From positions 10,664,001 to 10,728,000 of the forward strand of contig NC_088681.1 in NCBI RefSeq assembly GCF_950023065.1: a stretch of DNA of 64,000 nt, read 5' to 3'. How positions within the stretch are numbered: the stretch's first letter is position 1; every line of letters begins with the position of its first letter. The notes below the pieces were generated by a model. It was not told the origin of the DNA. It saw only the letters and a program-made list of their open reading frames with translations, and did no database searches. A program made the position numbers and the translations under genes. Source of the DNA: Planococcus citri. Taxonomy: Eukaryota > Arthropoda > Insecta > Hemiptera > Pseudococcidae. Below, piece by piece: positions 47,835 to 59,870 of the stretch.

Positions 47835-50357
47835 TTGCTGTCTAGTTTTTTTTTCATTTCAATGTTTATTTGACACGATTTCTCGATGTTTTAGGTACCT
47901 ATGCAAATTTGTCAGCAACGTGTTATGCAGTTCATAATATTATCATTCCATCGATCAGTACGATTGCAAATTAAATCACACCAGCAATGTATACGATCGA
48001 GACCCCAATCAATTAATTCCATCCGCGAGATGTTCGCAACTCGTTTTTTTATTATTTTTGGCACCCGAACACACTTCCAGGTTCCAAATCTCAATGACCA
48101 GTTACATGAATGATAAAATAAAAACTATAAACGTTACAGTAGCAAATTAAAAAAGAGCTACTCGAAGCCCCATTAACTAATCCAACCATACGACCAAGTC
48201 GTTATAAGAATGCTACTGTTTTACACTCGCTGCTCGCACTCGGCCAAGAAACGGATTACATAAACTACTTATTACGAGTATTAGGTAGGTATATAGGTAT
48301 CATTTCCAACTCTCGAGGAAGTTTTTATTGTTTATTTTTTTTTTTTACGTGTACTATGAGTACTCCTATTTCGAGAGCAGCTACGATTCGGATTCCGAAT
48401 CACTGGCTGGCTGGTTGGCTCGCGCTATTTTCATTATTGTATTATATTTTACACCTTTATACAGAGTCGTACATGATAGTAAAATATAATAAGTATATTC
48501 TTTTAATTCGAACGTGCGTATGAAAATGGTAATTGTAGATAAATAAACACATCCACGTCTTCGTCGTCCAGCAACCAGCAAAAATACGAGTATTACACGT
48601 ACATTGCAGTCATACACCTCGAAATTATTACGTAATATTTTACTGCGACGAACTATGTAATTGCCAAAATATTGGAATTACATTTTTACACGTCTTGTGA
48701 ATACTCGTACGAGAGAAGCTAGCTCATTATCAAAAAATCAAATCTCAAGTCTCATCAAAGATATACCTACACGGGTCGTTTAAGATGAAATACGAGTAAC
48801 ACCTAACAAGTTATGAGACCTGTACAGCTGATAGTGTCACGCTACATCGTATTGTCTGGCACAATTTTTTTTTCAGCCGTTTGAGAAGAGAGGGAAAAAA
48901 ATCCTAATTAAAAAAATTTCATGCGTCGAAGAAAAGAATAACAGTTTGCGGAGGTAGGCATGTGAATTTTTCTAGATGAAACAGCTCGACGCGAAGAAAA
49001 AAAAATTACGTAATTACAACGCAGCAAACCTGGGAGTTTTTTTTGTCTGGGTCAACGGTTATGATGGTGAAGGTGAAAGAGGATGTTACAAATTATAATA
49101 TGTACTTCGATACTTTGTGTGTACGGTGTACAAATGCAGCTTGGTCAGTGTGAGCGTCCATGGCCTGTGGATATGGACTGAAAACTCATCATATCGTGAA
49201 TGGTTCAATCAATGCGATGGGAAATTGCAAAGTTTAAAGCAGCTAGATCAGTTTTTGAGAAATTTTCAGTCTGAGAGCCTGAATTCACGTTCATTTCAGT
49301 CCCATTCTGCATGCTTCGTCGTGGTCTCAGGACGATTTTTAAACGAAGAATCACGACAGTTTTCCAGATCTTGAAAAGCTTGCTCAAAATTTAACCATCA
49401 GATCGATTTCCAGAGAGCTCGAGTGACTTTCTGACGCATCGAAACAATACCTTACGAATGTATATAGACAATAAACCGATAGTATAAGTATATAGAGGTA
49501 CTGTACTGTACATTCCAAAGATCAACTTGTCTAGTCTATAGCCCACCGCAATGCACCGCACCGGGTACATGTGCAAATATAGTAGTAAATTCAACAGGTT
49601 TGTCCACATCGCTTCGGGTAAACGAACATTCATCAATCGGCGAATTAGCTTGGCAAGAGTACTTTAAAGAACATGTTGCACCTGGTTCCCGACTCTCTAG
49701 TCTCTACTATAGAAGATTGATGGGTTCATAAACGATAACATTACACTGTTAACAATGCATACACAGCATCTACACACCATGTAGGCGGTTAGTTCCAACT
49801 TGACAGAGTTGATGTCTTGATTTAATATTATTTTCTCTATACTAGTCTGCCATTTACTTCAAGCACGGTGTTTTATTGTTCTTTACTTTATACTTTATTA
49901 TTATTTTTTTTTCAAAATAGATACTTTTTTCATTTTACGATTACAACTTTCATAATTATGGCTTCGGTATACCTATTGGAAGGAAAAAATGAATAAAAAA
50001 CGTTTTTTGCACAATAGACGACACACCATGTGCCAATTAGACCTTCGATACTGCGAGATAAGCACCATCATGAACGGTTAAACGCACGTCAGTCATCTGC
50101 ATTACGACGTTGAACTTTTCATTACATTGCAGTGTATCATTTTTCAAATCATCATTCCAAAATGTCAACAAAAAAATACAACGAAACCATTTTCAATCTA
50201 TTTTTGATGACACACTTTTTAAGAGTGAGCAAAAATACATTACCAGTCAAAATTTCAACTTCCAAAGTGCATTTTTAGATTTTTGGAGAATTTTTGATGA
50301 AAATCAAAGAGCCAAAAATGTGGGAACACTAAAAAAAAGGAAAACTAGACACTGCAA
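47835..50357. other. Spacer between the inverted 1.8-kb elements
   Basis: 2.5 kb of non-repetitive-looking DNA (TCGTACGAG, GTACGTA words, a GC-richer stretch at 47890-48110). No transposase, no exon with phase-matched splice sites. The first ~20 bp and last ~20 bp (CTAGTTTT and its complement) still match each other. Confidence 0.5.
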
Positions 50358-52165
50358 AGTGTGCGTAGCTAGCTGCCTTTTCTACAGCTATAACCGTTAT
50401 TACATCTAGGTAGTGCATAAGTGAATCAACCATGTCATGTCACAGTGATGAGAATTTTTGAAACCACTGCTTCAAAATAATAATTGTTTTTCAGTGTTTT
50501 CATATTTTCAAAATTACAATAGGTATTTCAGAATAATTTATAAGCTTGTATTGCTTCTAAATTAAGAAATTTCTAGTTGTTTTTCATATAGTTTGCATTG
50601 TTTTAAAATTTACAAAATTTCAAATCAATTTCCTGAAATCCCCATCGCTACAATTTCATAAAGTTTTCAATAAATTTTCAGAATTTTGCATTGCTGCTGA
50701 ATTAGGAAATTTGCAATCAATTTTTAGAATTCACATTGCCTCTAAATAGTCAAATTTTGAATAATTTTTCAGAATTCTTATTGTCTTTAAATTAAAAAAT
50801 TTCAAATTCAATTTTCAAGTTCATATTGTCCACAAATTGTAAAACGTTTACTCAATTTTTGGAATTTACATTGCCTCCAATTTTTCAGAATTCTCATCTT
50901 CTTCATAAATATTACAATACTTATTTCATATAATTTTCAAGTTCACGTTATCTGCAACTTACAGAACTTTTAATCAATTTTTGGAATTCTCAGCGTCTCT
51001 AAATACAAATTTTCATATTATTTTTTTTAGAATTTCCATTGTCTTCAAATTTATAAATTTTCAAACCAATTTTTAGAACTTGCTTTTTATTCTAAATTAA
51101 GAATTAAATCTTATAAAATATGTTAAGAATTTGAATTGTCTCTAAATTACACGAAAAAAAATATGGGTAATTTTTACAAAAAAATTTAACTAAATACTGG
51201 TATTTAGCACAATTAAGTACCAGATCCCATTCAATAATTTTTACTGTAATCGTATAGTAAAAATTATAATTTTAATAAATTTTGCTATAGGTACCAATAG
51301 TAAAAATCATTTTGTTTTAATAATTTTTACTAAATCATGATAATAAAAATTTCATGTTTCAATTGTACAAAAATTGGTTTAATTACTCATTTTGAAGTAA
51401 TTTTTAAATTATAAGTAAAAAGTTAAAAATTATTTATGTCAAGGTAATTCTTACTTTACTTATGGCTATAGGTAGACAAAAAATTAATGAAATGAATTTT
51501 TAGTTAGCAAATGATATCATAATTCATAAACTCAATTTCAGCATTATTTAGCAAAATATGATATAATTCATAACTCAATTTCAGCATTATTTTTGCCCCA
51601 TTATCATGTACTACATAGGTAACTCCAAAGCATTTACCTATCCAATTTTCCTACGAAAAATCTGTCACCTACCTACTTACCTCACGGGGATTCGAACCTG
51701 GGTCCCTAAATTTCCTATTCCTACCTACATGCCCTAACCACTCAGCCACGAATTCACTACGAGGGTTGGGGCATTAAAATAATATATTTGTTTCGTAAAC
51801 GCCCCACCAAACCACTCCCACTTGGAATTTACAGCTAACAGACCGGGGGTGTAACAGGGTACAATGAAACACAGCTGGTGATGGAATAGACTGGGGGTAT
51901 AGCAGGGTACAATGAGCGGCAGGTGTTCTACAAGTCCCCTTTTCCCTTTTTTAGGATTTAATGCATTAAAATAATGCACTAAAATTGCAATTACTCAGCA
52001 ATTACCCATCCGAATTGAATGAAAATAAATCTATACCCTCCGCCTTAATGATTCTCAAATGGTGTCCAATAGGTACGAAAAACGGTTGGATAGCTTAAGA
52101 GAACATTCATTGTACATTGAAATTTCAATTTCTCAAAGCGAAACCAATAGTGTGCTACGCACACT
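50358..52165 (-). mobile_element. 1.8-kb element, right member of the inverted pair
   Basis: Reverse-complement copy of 46031-47834, differing by scattered substitutions and short indels. Ends AGTGTGCGTAGCTAGC at 50358 and GTGTGCTACGCACACT at 52165. It carries the same tRNA-like stretch (51754-51681) and internal direct repeat. The high similarity suggests a recent duplication or insertion. Confidence 0.75.
51681..51754 (-). ncRNA. tRNA-like sequence inside the right 1.8-kb element
   Basis: Minus-strand copy of the segment at 46443-46514, with GTGGCTGAGTGGTTAGGGCA and CCCAGGTTCGAATCCCCG. The A-box version here (TGGTTAGG) is closer to a real tRNA than the left copy. Same doubts about folding. 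Confidence 0.4.
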
Positions 52166-55100
52166 AAAAATCTATACAGCTGAAATTTGACATTCGCTCT
52201 CTATTTTCAGCCCACCGAATCGATTGGAAACGGTTTCGAACTGTTTTGAGTAGTACTGGAGCCTCCAGCAAGATTTTAAAAGTTTGAATTTCTACAAAAT
52301 TTTACCCAATAAAGTTGAAAAACTGAAGTTCACTTGATACTCCAATTTCAACACGCTGAGTCAATCGAAGATGGTTTCAAGCCGTTCTGGAGCCTCCGGG
52401 CATATTTTGGAAATTCCAGATTTTCAAAAAATCGTTCAAGTGGGCCAATCAGCGTTGTCGATAGCCAATGTGATCACGGGCCAAAATTCCTGAAAATTTT
52501 CACACTCTCTCCCACCAAAAATGAAAATTGTTTGAAAAACAGAATTTTTTTCACAGGGTTTCCTACCTGAAGACCTCCCCCCAATTTTTTCAAAAATTAG
52601 CCTTTTCAATCAAAAAATGTATGTATTTCAAAAATGAAACCTTCGTTTCTACTTTTGAAAGTTGAGGTCATAAACAAACAATTTTTTGAGAGAAGTTTTT
52701 TTTTTTTTTTAGAAAAATGAAGTTCCCAGTTTTTCTTCAAAAATGAAGGCTGCATTTTCTGTCGAAAAATAACGTTTGAAACTCTCTTCAAAAACGGAAT
52801 ACGTTTTTATTTTTTATCACAAAAATGAAGTTTTCATCCTCTGGGTAAAAATAAAGCTTCCAGATTAAAGCTGAGACGATTGCATTTTCTCTTCTAAAAA
52901 TTAAGTTCACTAACATTTTTTAGAAACTCGGCAGCACTGAGGCCAATTACAAGCAATAATCGCGCTCAATTGTGCCATAATATTGATTTCAACACTTTTT
53001 AATGGCATTTTTTCAAAGTCTAAAATTTCCAAAATATTAATGGAGGCTCTAGAATAGTTTGGAACCATCTCCAATGAACTCAGTACGTTGAAATCAAAGG
53101 ATTACTCAAGTACATAAATTTCAGTTTCTCAGCCTCATTGGGCAAAATATTGTAGAAAATTCAACTTTCAAAAATCTACTGAAGATTCCAGAACCGCTCA
53201 AAATAGTTCGAAAACCGTTTCAAATTGCGTTTGGAGGGGGAGGGAAGGAGAGGGTAGGAGTGTCAGAAATAGAATAGATATTACCAAATTTCGTTAATTT
53301 GAAAAAATTTTGATTTTTTAACATTTTTGGCCAAAAAATTTGATTTTTGAAAATTTACCAAAAATTGAAAAATGCAATTCAACTCCTGAAATTTCGACAG
53401 GCTGGTGAAGTACTTTTACATGCTCTTGTGATTTGGCTCAAAAAGCCTTATAAACCGGTTCAAAAGGTTTCCCACCAGTTGGGATAGCTCCCTGCTAAGG
53501 GACACAAGGATCCCAAATTTTTGGTCAACATTTCAACAACAAAAAAATCGATTACCCTGAATTCGGATTTCTGATCAGTGATCATATTTTAGACCTAATT
53601 CTTCAGGCCCCTTCCATCGTACCACGTGCTATTCATACAAAAGCCAAAATTCACCATTGAAGAAGTCGAAAAAAGTACAAAAACATAACCAGAATTTCAA
53701 AAAATTGAAAACAATTTGAGACACCTTGATGGATGGGTTTGGGAGAGTACTGATTTTAAATATTCGCTCATCTAACTCTAGGATTACTTACGTTCTTCCA
53801 TTGGTCATTCAACTCTCCTCTCCTCCCATCATCCTTATTTTTTGGTGGGGGGGGGGGATATAAAAATACGGTTTGATGTGTCGATTATTCAAATTTGAGG
53901 GCTTTAGATACATATTATGAATAGGTCCCTAATTTATTCTTTCTTGGGATTAGACTCATTCATCGATGACCCCCCCCCCTCCTTCTTGCCACTTTTTGTT
54001 TTCAAGGACACAAACCCAACGTGTCTCACAGACATTTGAAATTACAGATTTTCGAAAATCTTTCTCAAACACATCACTTTTTCTCTTCCCCTCCCACATG
54101 AAAAAAAAGAAAATACCCACATACTTCGATGTTTGCAAAACTGAGATCAAAAAATGGAACTCTGAAAGTCGAAATTTTCGTAAAACTGGATTGTCCATCA
54201 TCAAAATTTACAAATCAAAATGCAGAATTCTGGCGAAGCTTTTTCAGAATTTAGGGTAACATTCTACTCATTTTTTTACCCCTTCTTCCCCCTCCTTCTT
54301 CTTTCTAACCTACTTTTTAAAACTTTTCATCAAAAAGTCTTGCTTTTTTCGATCACATTTCAAAGTTTTCGATTAATTTCGCCTTTTTTCTGGAATTTTG
54401 TTGAACTTGAAAAACGCTTATTTGACGACTTTCCTTCAAATTTAAAAAATATTCGAAATTTGAAATCAGAAAAATAAACTCCTTCCTGCATAAAGAAACT
54501 TTTTTTTACTTCTGTGAACATGAATTTTTGAAATCACTCGGGCTCGTTTGTGATTCTTTTTCAATTTTAAATTTTTCAAAAAAAATCATCGTTTGAATTT
54601 AGAAATTTTGAAGCAAAATAACAAACTTTTCATAAGTGACTCATCACACAGAAAAGCGTCGTTTTTAATACCAGGGCATTTTGTTTCTCTTTTCTACAGT
54701 TGAAAAATTACAAATTTGAAGGAGAAATGAAAATTTTTATACGTAATATAAATACCTATTAGGCAAAATTATACCTATCGAATGACAAAATTATCACTTC
54801 ATCTTTTATACTTATTTTACTTTAAAACTCGCCGTTGGCTTGAAAGAAATCATAAAAGCAAAAAATTTGAATATCAAGCCCCCCCCTTTCACTCAAAAAA
54901 TCTCAAATGTTTAAAAATTGTCCTGCTCAAGTCCTGCTTTTTCATTTCAAAATTTTGTAAGACATCCTGTAATGACTCAAAAAAAAAAAATCACAGGGTG
55001 TCTAACAAAAAATTCACAGACAAACAATCGTGACTTTTTCATGACCTATTTTTCACATATTTTTTACCACATGAAAAACCCTCCCCTCCCCCACCCCACC

Positions 55101-55565
55101 TCACCTCACCTCCACAAAAACACAAAAAATTAAATAACTCGAAACTGCGAGGATTTTTTTTTTCAATTTGTAGGCAAGTAGATACTTCGGTTTTTTCATT
55201 TTTCTGATTTTTTGAAAAAAATTTCAAGTGTGTTTCGAACAAAATTCATTTCAAATTCCAACGAAATACAAAACATTCTGAGCAAAAACCATAGCACAAA
55301 ATTTCCTCGAACGTCCAACTCTACTTCTGCTTCATTTTCAACAACATTTTTTTCAGCATTATTTTCCATTCAAAACTCAATAGTGCAATTTTCTCAAACT
55401 ATTATCAAAAATTTTGGAAAATTATTCACTTAAAATATCTCTTCTGTACTATTTTTGGCTCTTATTTTCAAATCAAATTTCGTAAAACATAATACGATAA
55501 TCGAAGTGAACTAATTGTAGGGGTAAGATGAAAAATATCCACGTAATCAAATTCAAAGTACTCAC
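52166..55565. other. Intron sequence with old dispersed repeats
   Basis: 52213-52430 contains two diverged direct copies of text such as TGGAGCCTCC and AACGGTTTCGAACTG; 53020-53230 contains related text in inverse orientation (GGAGGCTCTAG, AAAACCGTTTCAAATTG). 54480-54974 is a relative of 44908-45750, ending TTTTGTAAGACATCCTG. Another CAGGGTGTCTAACAAAA end starts at 54994. No exon seen before exon 1. Confidence 0.45.
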
Positions 55566-55589
55566 CAATGATACTCTGGCGAAATTCAT
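55566..55589 (-). CDS. Secreted-protein gene, coding exon 1 (start codon and start of signal peptide)
   Basis: Seen: on the minus strand an ATG opens 8 codons (MNFARVSL) and runs into a strong donor, TTG|GTGAGTAC. An in-frame TGA lies 9 bases upstream of the ATG (55598-55596), so this start is fixed for the frame. The exon ends in phase 0. Joined to exon 2, which starts in phase 0 after a good acceptor, it gives a signal peptide with a basic residue near the N-terminus, a hydrophobic core and a small-residue cleavage region (VSC|QF, after residue 23). Inference: the protein is secreted or extracellular. The 5' UTR must lie above 55590; I could not place the transcription start. No family was recognised. 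Confidence rests on the agreement of start, donor, phase and signal peptide across a 35-kb intron. Confidence 0.68.
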
Positions 55590-58539
55590 ATCGACTCAGT
55601 TACAAAATACAACAAAAATAATAATAAATTACGAACAAAATTGACCAAAAATTCGATCAAAACACGCGACTCGATCACGTTTCAATATACGACAAACTCG
55701 ATCAATCAAATTAATAAAAATCTCAACAACACTCGAGATAATTTCACCAACACTGGTTATCTTCACTTCTCCGGTAAGTAAAACAGATGAAAACAGAACG
55801 TAAAAAATTATTATACGATAAAAATAGGTATAATAAGGTATAAAGACTCGAACGGTGTTGTACACGATAGCGAAGCGCGTATTATTATGATAAAGACCGC
55901 GCGTACCTGTTTGTTCTTAACGAAAACCGGGCAGGGTGCGCGACTGGTAGGGGAAGGAAGATAAAATTATAGGAAATGTACTTTCACGGTCGCTCCATCC
56001 ATTCGTACATACATACAGTACGCTTATGCATTGAATGAATAAAAAAAAAAAAACGCCGTGACATGTGTATATTTACTCTCTTTCTTACCACACGTACCTA
56101 TACACTTTGCACTTGGCGTATTTACCAAAAAAAATAAATAAATACTAAAAGCTAACCGCATATAACTCGAACGACCTTGAGAAAAAAAGTGGTGTATGCG
56201 GATTTGGGGATGGAACTGGATCCGCTATTACGCTTAAATAATTAACGTCGAAAATTTCAAGGGTATCTTCGTCGACTCGTCGAGCTGCTCTCGGAAATCA
56301 TAATCGTCGCTCGATTTAATTACCACCGTGTAGCGTACCTACCACACGTACTCGATAATCTCCACGGTATAAATAATATCGCTTCTGGTATATCTACGTA
56401 TACAAGAGTACACACATAGATAATTCAATCTTATAGCTCGAAACAGCATCCGGATAAAATTATAGGTACATAGGATTAAACACTTCCTCGCTTCCTTCCT
56501 TTTTGCCTTCTGTTTCTGCCCACTTCTCTACGTTGGTTGGTTGGTTGCTGTATTTTTCCAACATTTCTCTCGTCATCATTTGGATCGCTTCGAAACTGAA
56601 ACTGAAGCTGGCGATGGCGATGGCGCTTTCCAATTATGGACTAATCGTATCACGCTGCTCGAGAGAAACAGCAGCGAACTTGTAGAGCTTAATTAATAAG
56701 ACGACGTCCTTAATCAATTATTTTCTCGCTGTAATGAGTCGTCCAAGTCGTCGTTTCGAATTCTTTTCTAATTACTTCTGGATAACGAGAGTATTTCCCC
56801 TATAGATTTTCTCTCGATTCGTTTCTTTCCTGATGATACGATACACCACTGTAGAGCCTTCGCGAGCGCTCGATTTGCAACCCTTTTTTGGGAAACGAGG
56901 CATATTTCGCTATATAGATGACGACGACGATGACAGATACGTCTACGTGATGTGGTAACGTAATTTTCGTTGTTTTTTTTGGTGAGTGAGTGAGAGAGAA
57001 ATTGGGAGGTGGTTTCCGAAAATCTGCACAAATTTGCAACCAGAGTTGTCGAGTTGGTTTGCATACTGATAAGTCTATAGCTACAAGAACGATGCACCTT
57101 TTTTTATGCTCATGCCACACGAATAGTGTGCAATACTGCATATTGCAGATACAGGCATACGTTGAAGAGGTAACTTTGACATTTATAACTAATCATGCTG
57201 TCTGTACTCGCACCCAGGTCGCCATTGCTGTCACTCCGTAAAAGAGACGATAATTATTTACGCGAATACCCACACTTCGTACTCCATAAATGTTCCAATA
57301 CTTACTGGAAAGATAATAGATGTGCACAACTTTGGACGAGTACGCCTGCATTGAAAAAAATAGAGACCCAAATGGATTCTGTTCTATGTAAATTTGGGTT
57401 CCAATAAGTTGATCATCAGGCGAGAATTCAAATTGATTTCAAAAATGTACCTATTCAATTTGGATTTGGTCAGATTTTCTGGTTTTTATTTTTTCATTTC
57501 ATTCGCTAATTTGCACTGGATTTGGGCACTCAAAAAATGAACTTGTTAAATAAATTAGCAAAAAATAATATGAAAAAATTTCCAAAATGGGTCATTTCAC
57601 GTCAATTGGACCAAGAAGTGGTGGGGGGGGGGGGGTCGGGCGATTTTTTTTGAAATTTTTCCTGTGTAAAGACCTTTCGAAGGGATGACCAATGGCGCAA
57701 ATCGCAGCCCTCTAGTCCATTTTTAAAGGCAGCCAGGGGGTGTCAAAGTTTTCAGTGAACCTAAAATATCATCCATTTCAGCAGTGGATTACTCGATAAC
57801 CGCGATACCTACCAAAATGGAACATTTTCCCATGGTTAAGGGTTTTGAAAGGCTTTTTGGTGATATCATAAAAATCAGTGTGGCCACTTTTTTTCGTACA
57901 AAAAGTTAGCTTGAGAAGTTTCGAAACGTAGTTTTCATATCGTTCCGACTCTCAAAAATGCTGAAAAAAATATATTATGGACAACTTTTCATCCTGAACA
58001 ACATATTAAAAAATTGGGATGGTGCCATGTTGCAAAGTTGATTTTAAAAAATTTAAAGTTTGCGAAAAAATTCGATTTTTTGATTTAATACATTAAAAAA
58101 GTTTTGATAGGTGAAGTTGACCCATTTAACCCCTATTTTTACGTATCTGTTAAAAAAGTTGAAAAACTCCTTTCACTCGATGAAATAAACTCCTCACAAA
58201 AAAATCAAAATTCGAAAAAATTCAATTTTTAATTTCGAACATCAAAAAAAGTTTGAAATTTATTCGGTTGTCTTATTTTGACCTCTTTCTGACGTATTTC
58301 ATGAAACAGTTAATAAAAATTACACTCACAACAGAAAAATAAAAATTCGTTCATTTTTTGAATCTTTTCGAATTTTGAAAGAGCCTGTCTTAAAATACCC
58401 GTAACCAAAATTTCAGTTCCTAAACTTCATTTTTGGATTTTTCGCGAATTTAAAAAAAATTTAAAAATCAAAAAAAAACTGCTCTCAGGGTAATTTTTGA
58501 ACATTTTCATGAAATATTAAATTTTTTAACCAAAAGTGA
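55590..58539. other. 5' flank of the host gene (UTR and promoter region not resolved)
   Basis: 55590-57400 is single-copy in appearance, with a GC-richer part (56180-57250). It must contain the 5' UTR and probably the promoter of the minus-strand gene, but I could not place a TATA box or initiator with confidence. 57580-58500 contains GGGTCATTTCACGTCAATTG, a G-run (57613-57627) and AT-rich text typical of repeats. Confidence 0.4.
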
Positions 58540-59870
58540 ACCAATATGAATAATTTTGGCAACAAAGTAGGAATTTCTTGAAATTGTTGGTCAAAAAATC
58601 AATTTTTAACAAAAAACGAGACAGACAATTTCAGCAGTGGGAAAGGACTTTTGGACAATTTCTGACAAAACAGCGAGACTTCAGGACAATTTTTGAAAAA
58701 AGGCAGACTTTTTAGAATTTCACGCCAAAAACGAACAGTTTTTATTCATTTTGCTAAAAAACGAAAATTTGTGTCGATTTTTTTTTTGAAAAAGGGAGAA
58801 TTGAATTTGACCATTTCAGCAAAAAGCAGAACTTTTGGGAATTATAGGCAAAAAAATGATAATTTTCAGCAATTTCTGGCACTTTTTTGGGTATTTCACT
58901 ATTTTGCTACATAAAAAAAAGCAACATAACAATTTTTGACAAAAAACAAGTTTTTGAAAATGTTGGCAAAAAGCAGTGCTTTTGGAAGCTGATACTACGG
59001 ATTAAATTTTAGCAAAAAAAAGAAAATTTTTTTCATCGATTTCCCCGAACAGTGAGAATTTTTGTCAAAAACCAAGGTTTTTTTCTAATATTACAGCCAA
59101 AAGCAAAAATTTTTGTCGAGAAAACGAGACTTTTTACAAGTTTTAGTTTTGGTGAAAAAACGACACATTTGAGTAAATTTTTTCATGAATTGTTTTAAAA
59201 AGTGAGAATTTTTGTCAAAAAACAAGGTTTTTTAAATTAGGTACAGCAAAAATAGCAAACATTTTTGGCAAGTACTGCAAAAAAATTAAATTTTTTCACA
59301 ATTTTTGTCGAAAAAGCGAGACCTGTAACAAATTTTGGTTTTGGTAAAAAAACAACGAAACTTTTGAGTAATTATTGGAAAAAAGTGAAATTTTTTCATC
59401 AAATTTTTCTAAGGAGTGAGAATTTTTGTCAAATAGGGCTTTGGCAAGTACCGCAAATAAATGATATTTTTTCGGAATTTTTGACGAAAAAGCAAGACTT
59501 TACAAATTTAGGTTTTGGTAAAAAAAAAACGAGAATTTTTCAGCAATTTTGCTAAAATAAACAATAATTTTTTCGTTTTTTCAGAAAGCAACCTTTTGAC
59601 AAATTTATCAGAAGAAAATACTTTTTGACAATTATTTACAGACAAAAAATGACGCTTTTTTGTAATTTTTGTCAAAAAAACAAAATAGGTACTGTTTTTG
59701 CTAAAAAAAAGCGATATTTCTAAGTTTTTTGGAAAAAATTTGGACCCATTGAAATTTTTGACAAAAAATGGACAATTTTCAGAAAGAAACAAGACCGTTA
59801 ATATTTACTTACTTCTATTTTTGGCAGAGAGCGAGACTTGAATAGCTTCAGCAAAATGCAAGCCTTAATC
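58540..59870. repeat. Decayed AT-rich quasi-periodic repeat
   Basis: Repeats of GCGAGACTT...TTTTTGACAAAAAA every 40-70 bp (58617, 58674, 59123, 59317). The word GTGAGAATTTTTGTCAAAAA recurs at 59050, 59200 and 59415 with nearby AAGGTTTTTT, giving a local ~150-215-bp period. No genes. Confidence 0.55.

Larger units (their letters stand above)
20163..55565 (-). other. Intron 1 (35.4 kb) of the secreted-protein gene
   Basis: Bounded by donor TTG|GTGAGTAC at 55565 and acceptor ATTGCAG at 20163. It holds a ratchet point, three old non-LTR retrotransposons with nested insertions, several inverted-repeat elements, a pair of inverted 1.8-kb elements and blocks of non-repetitive AT-rich DNA. Relative to the host gene, LINE-A and LINE-B lie antisense and the jockey-like LINE lies sense. 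Confidence 0.6.

Noticed and set aside
57133..57170. Possible micro-exon after CATATTGCAG on the plus strand
   Set aside because: Only ~21 bases before GAGGTAACTT, with no partner exon or frame support.
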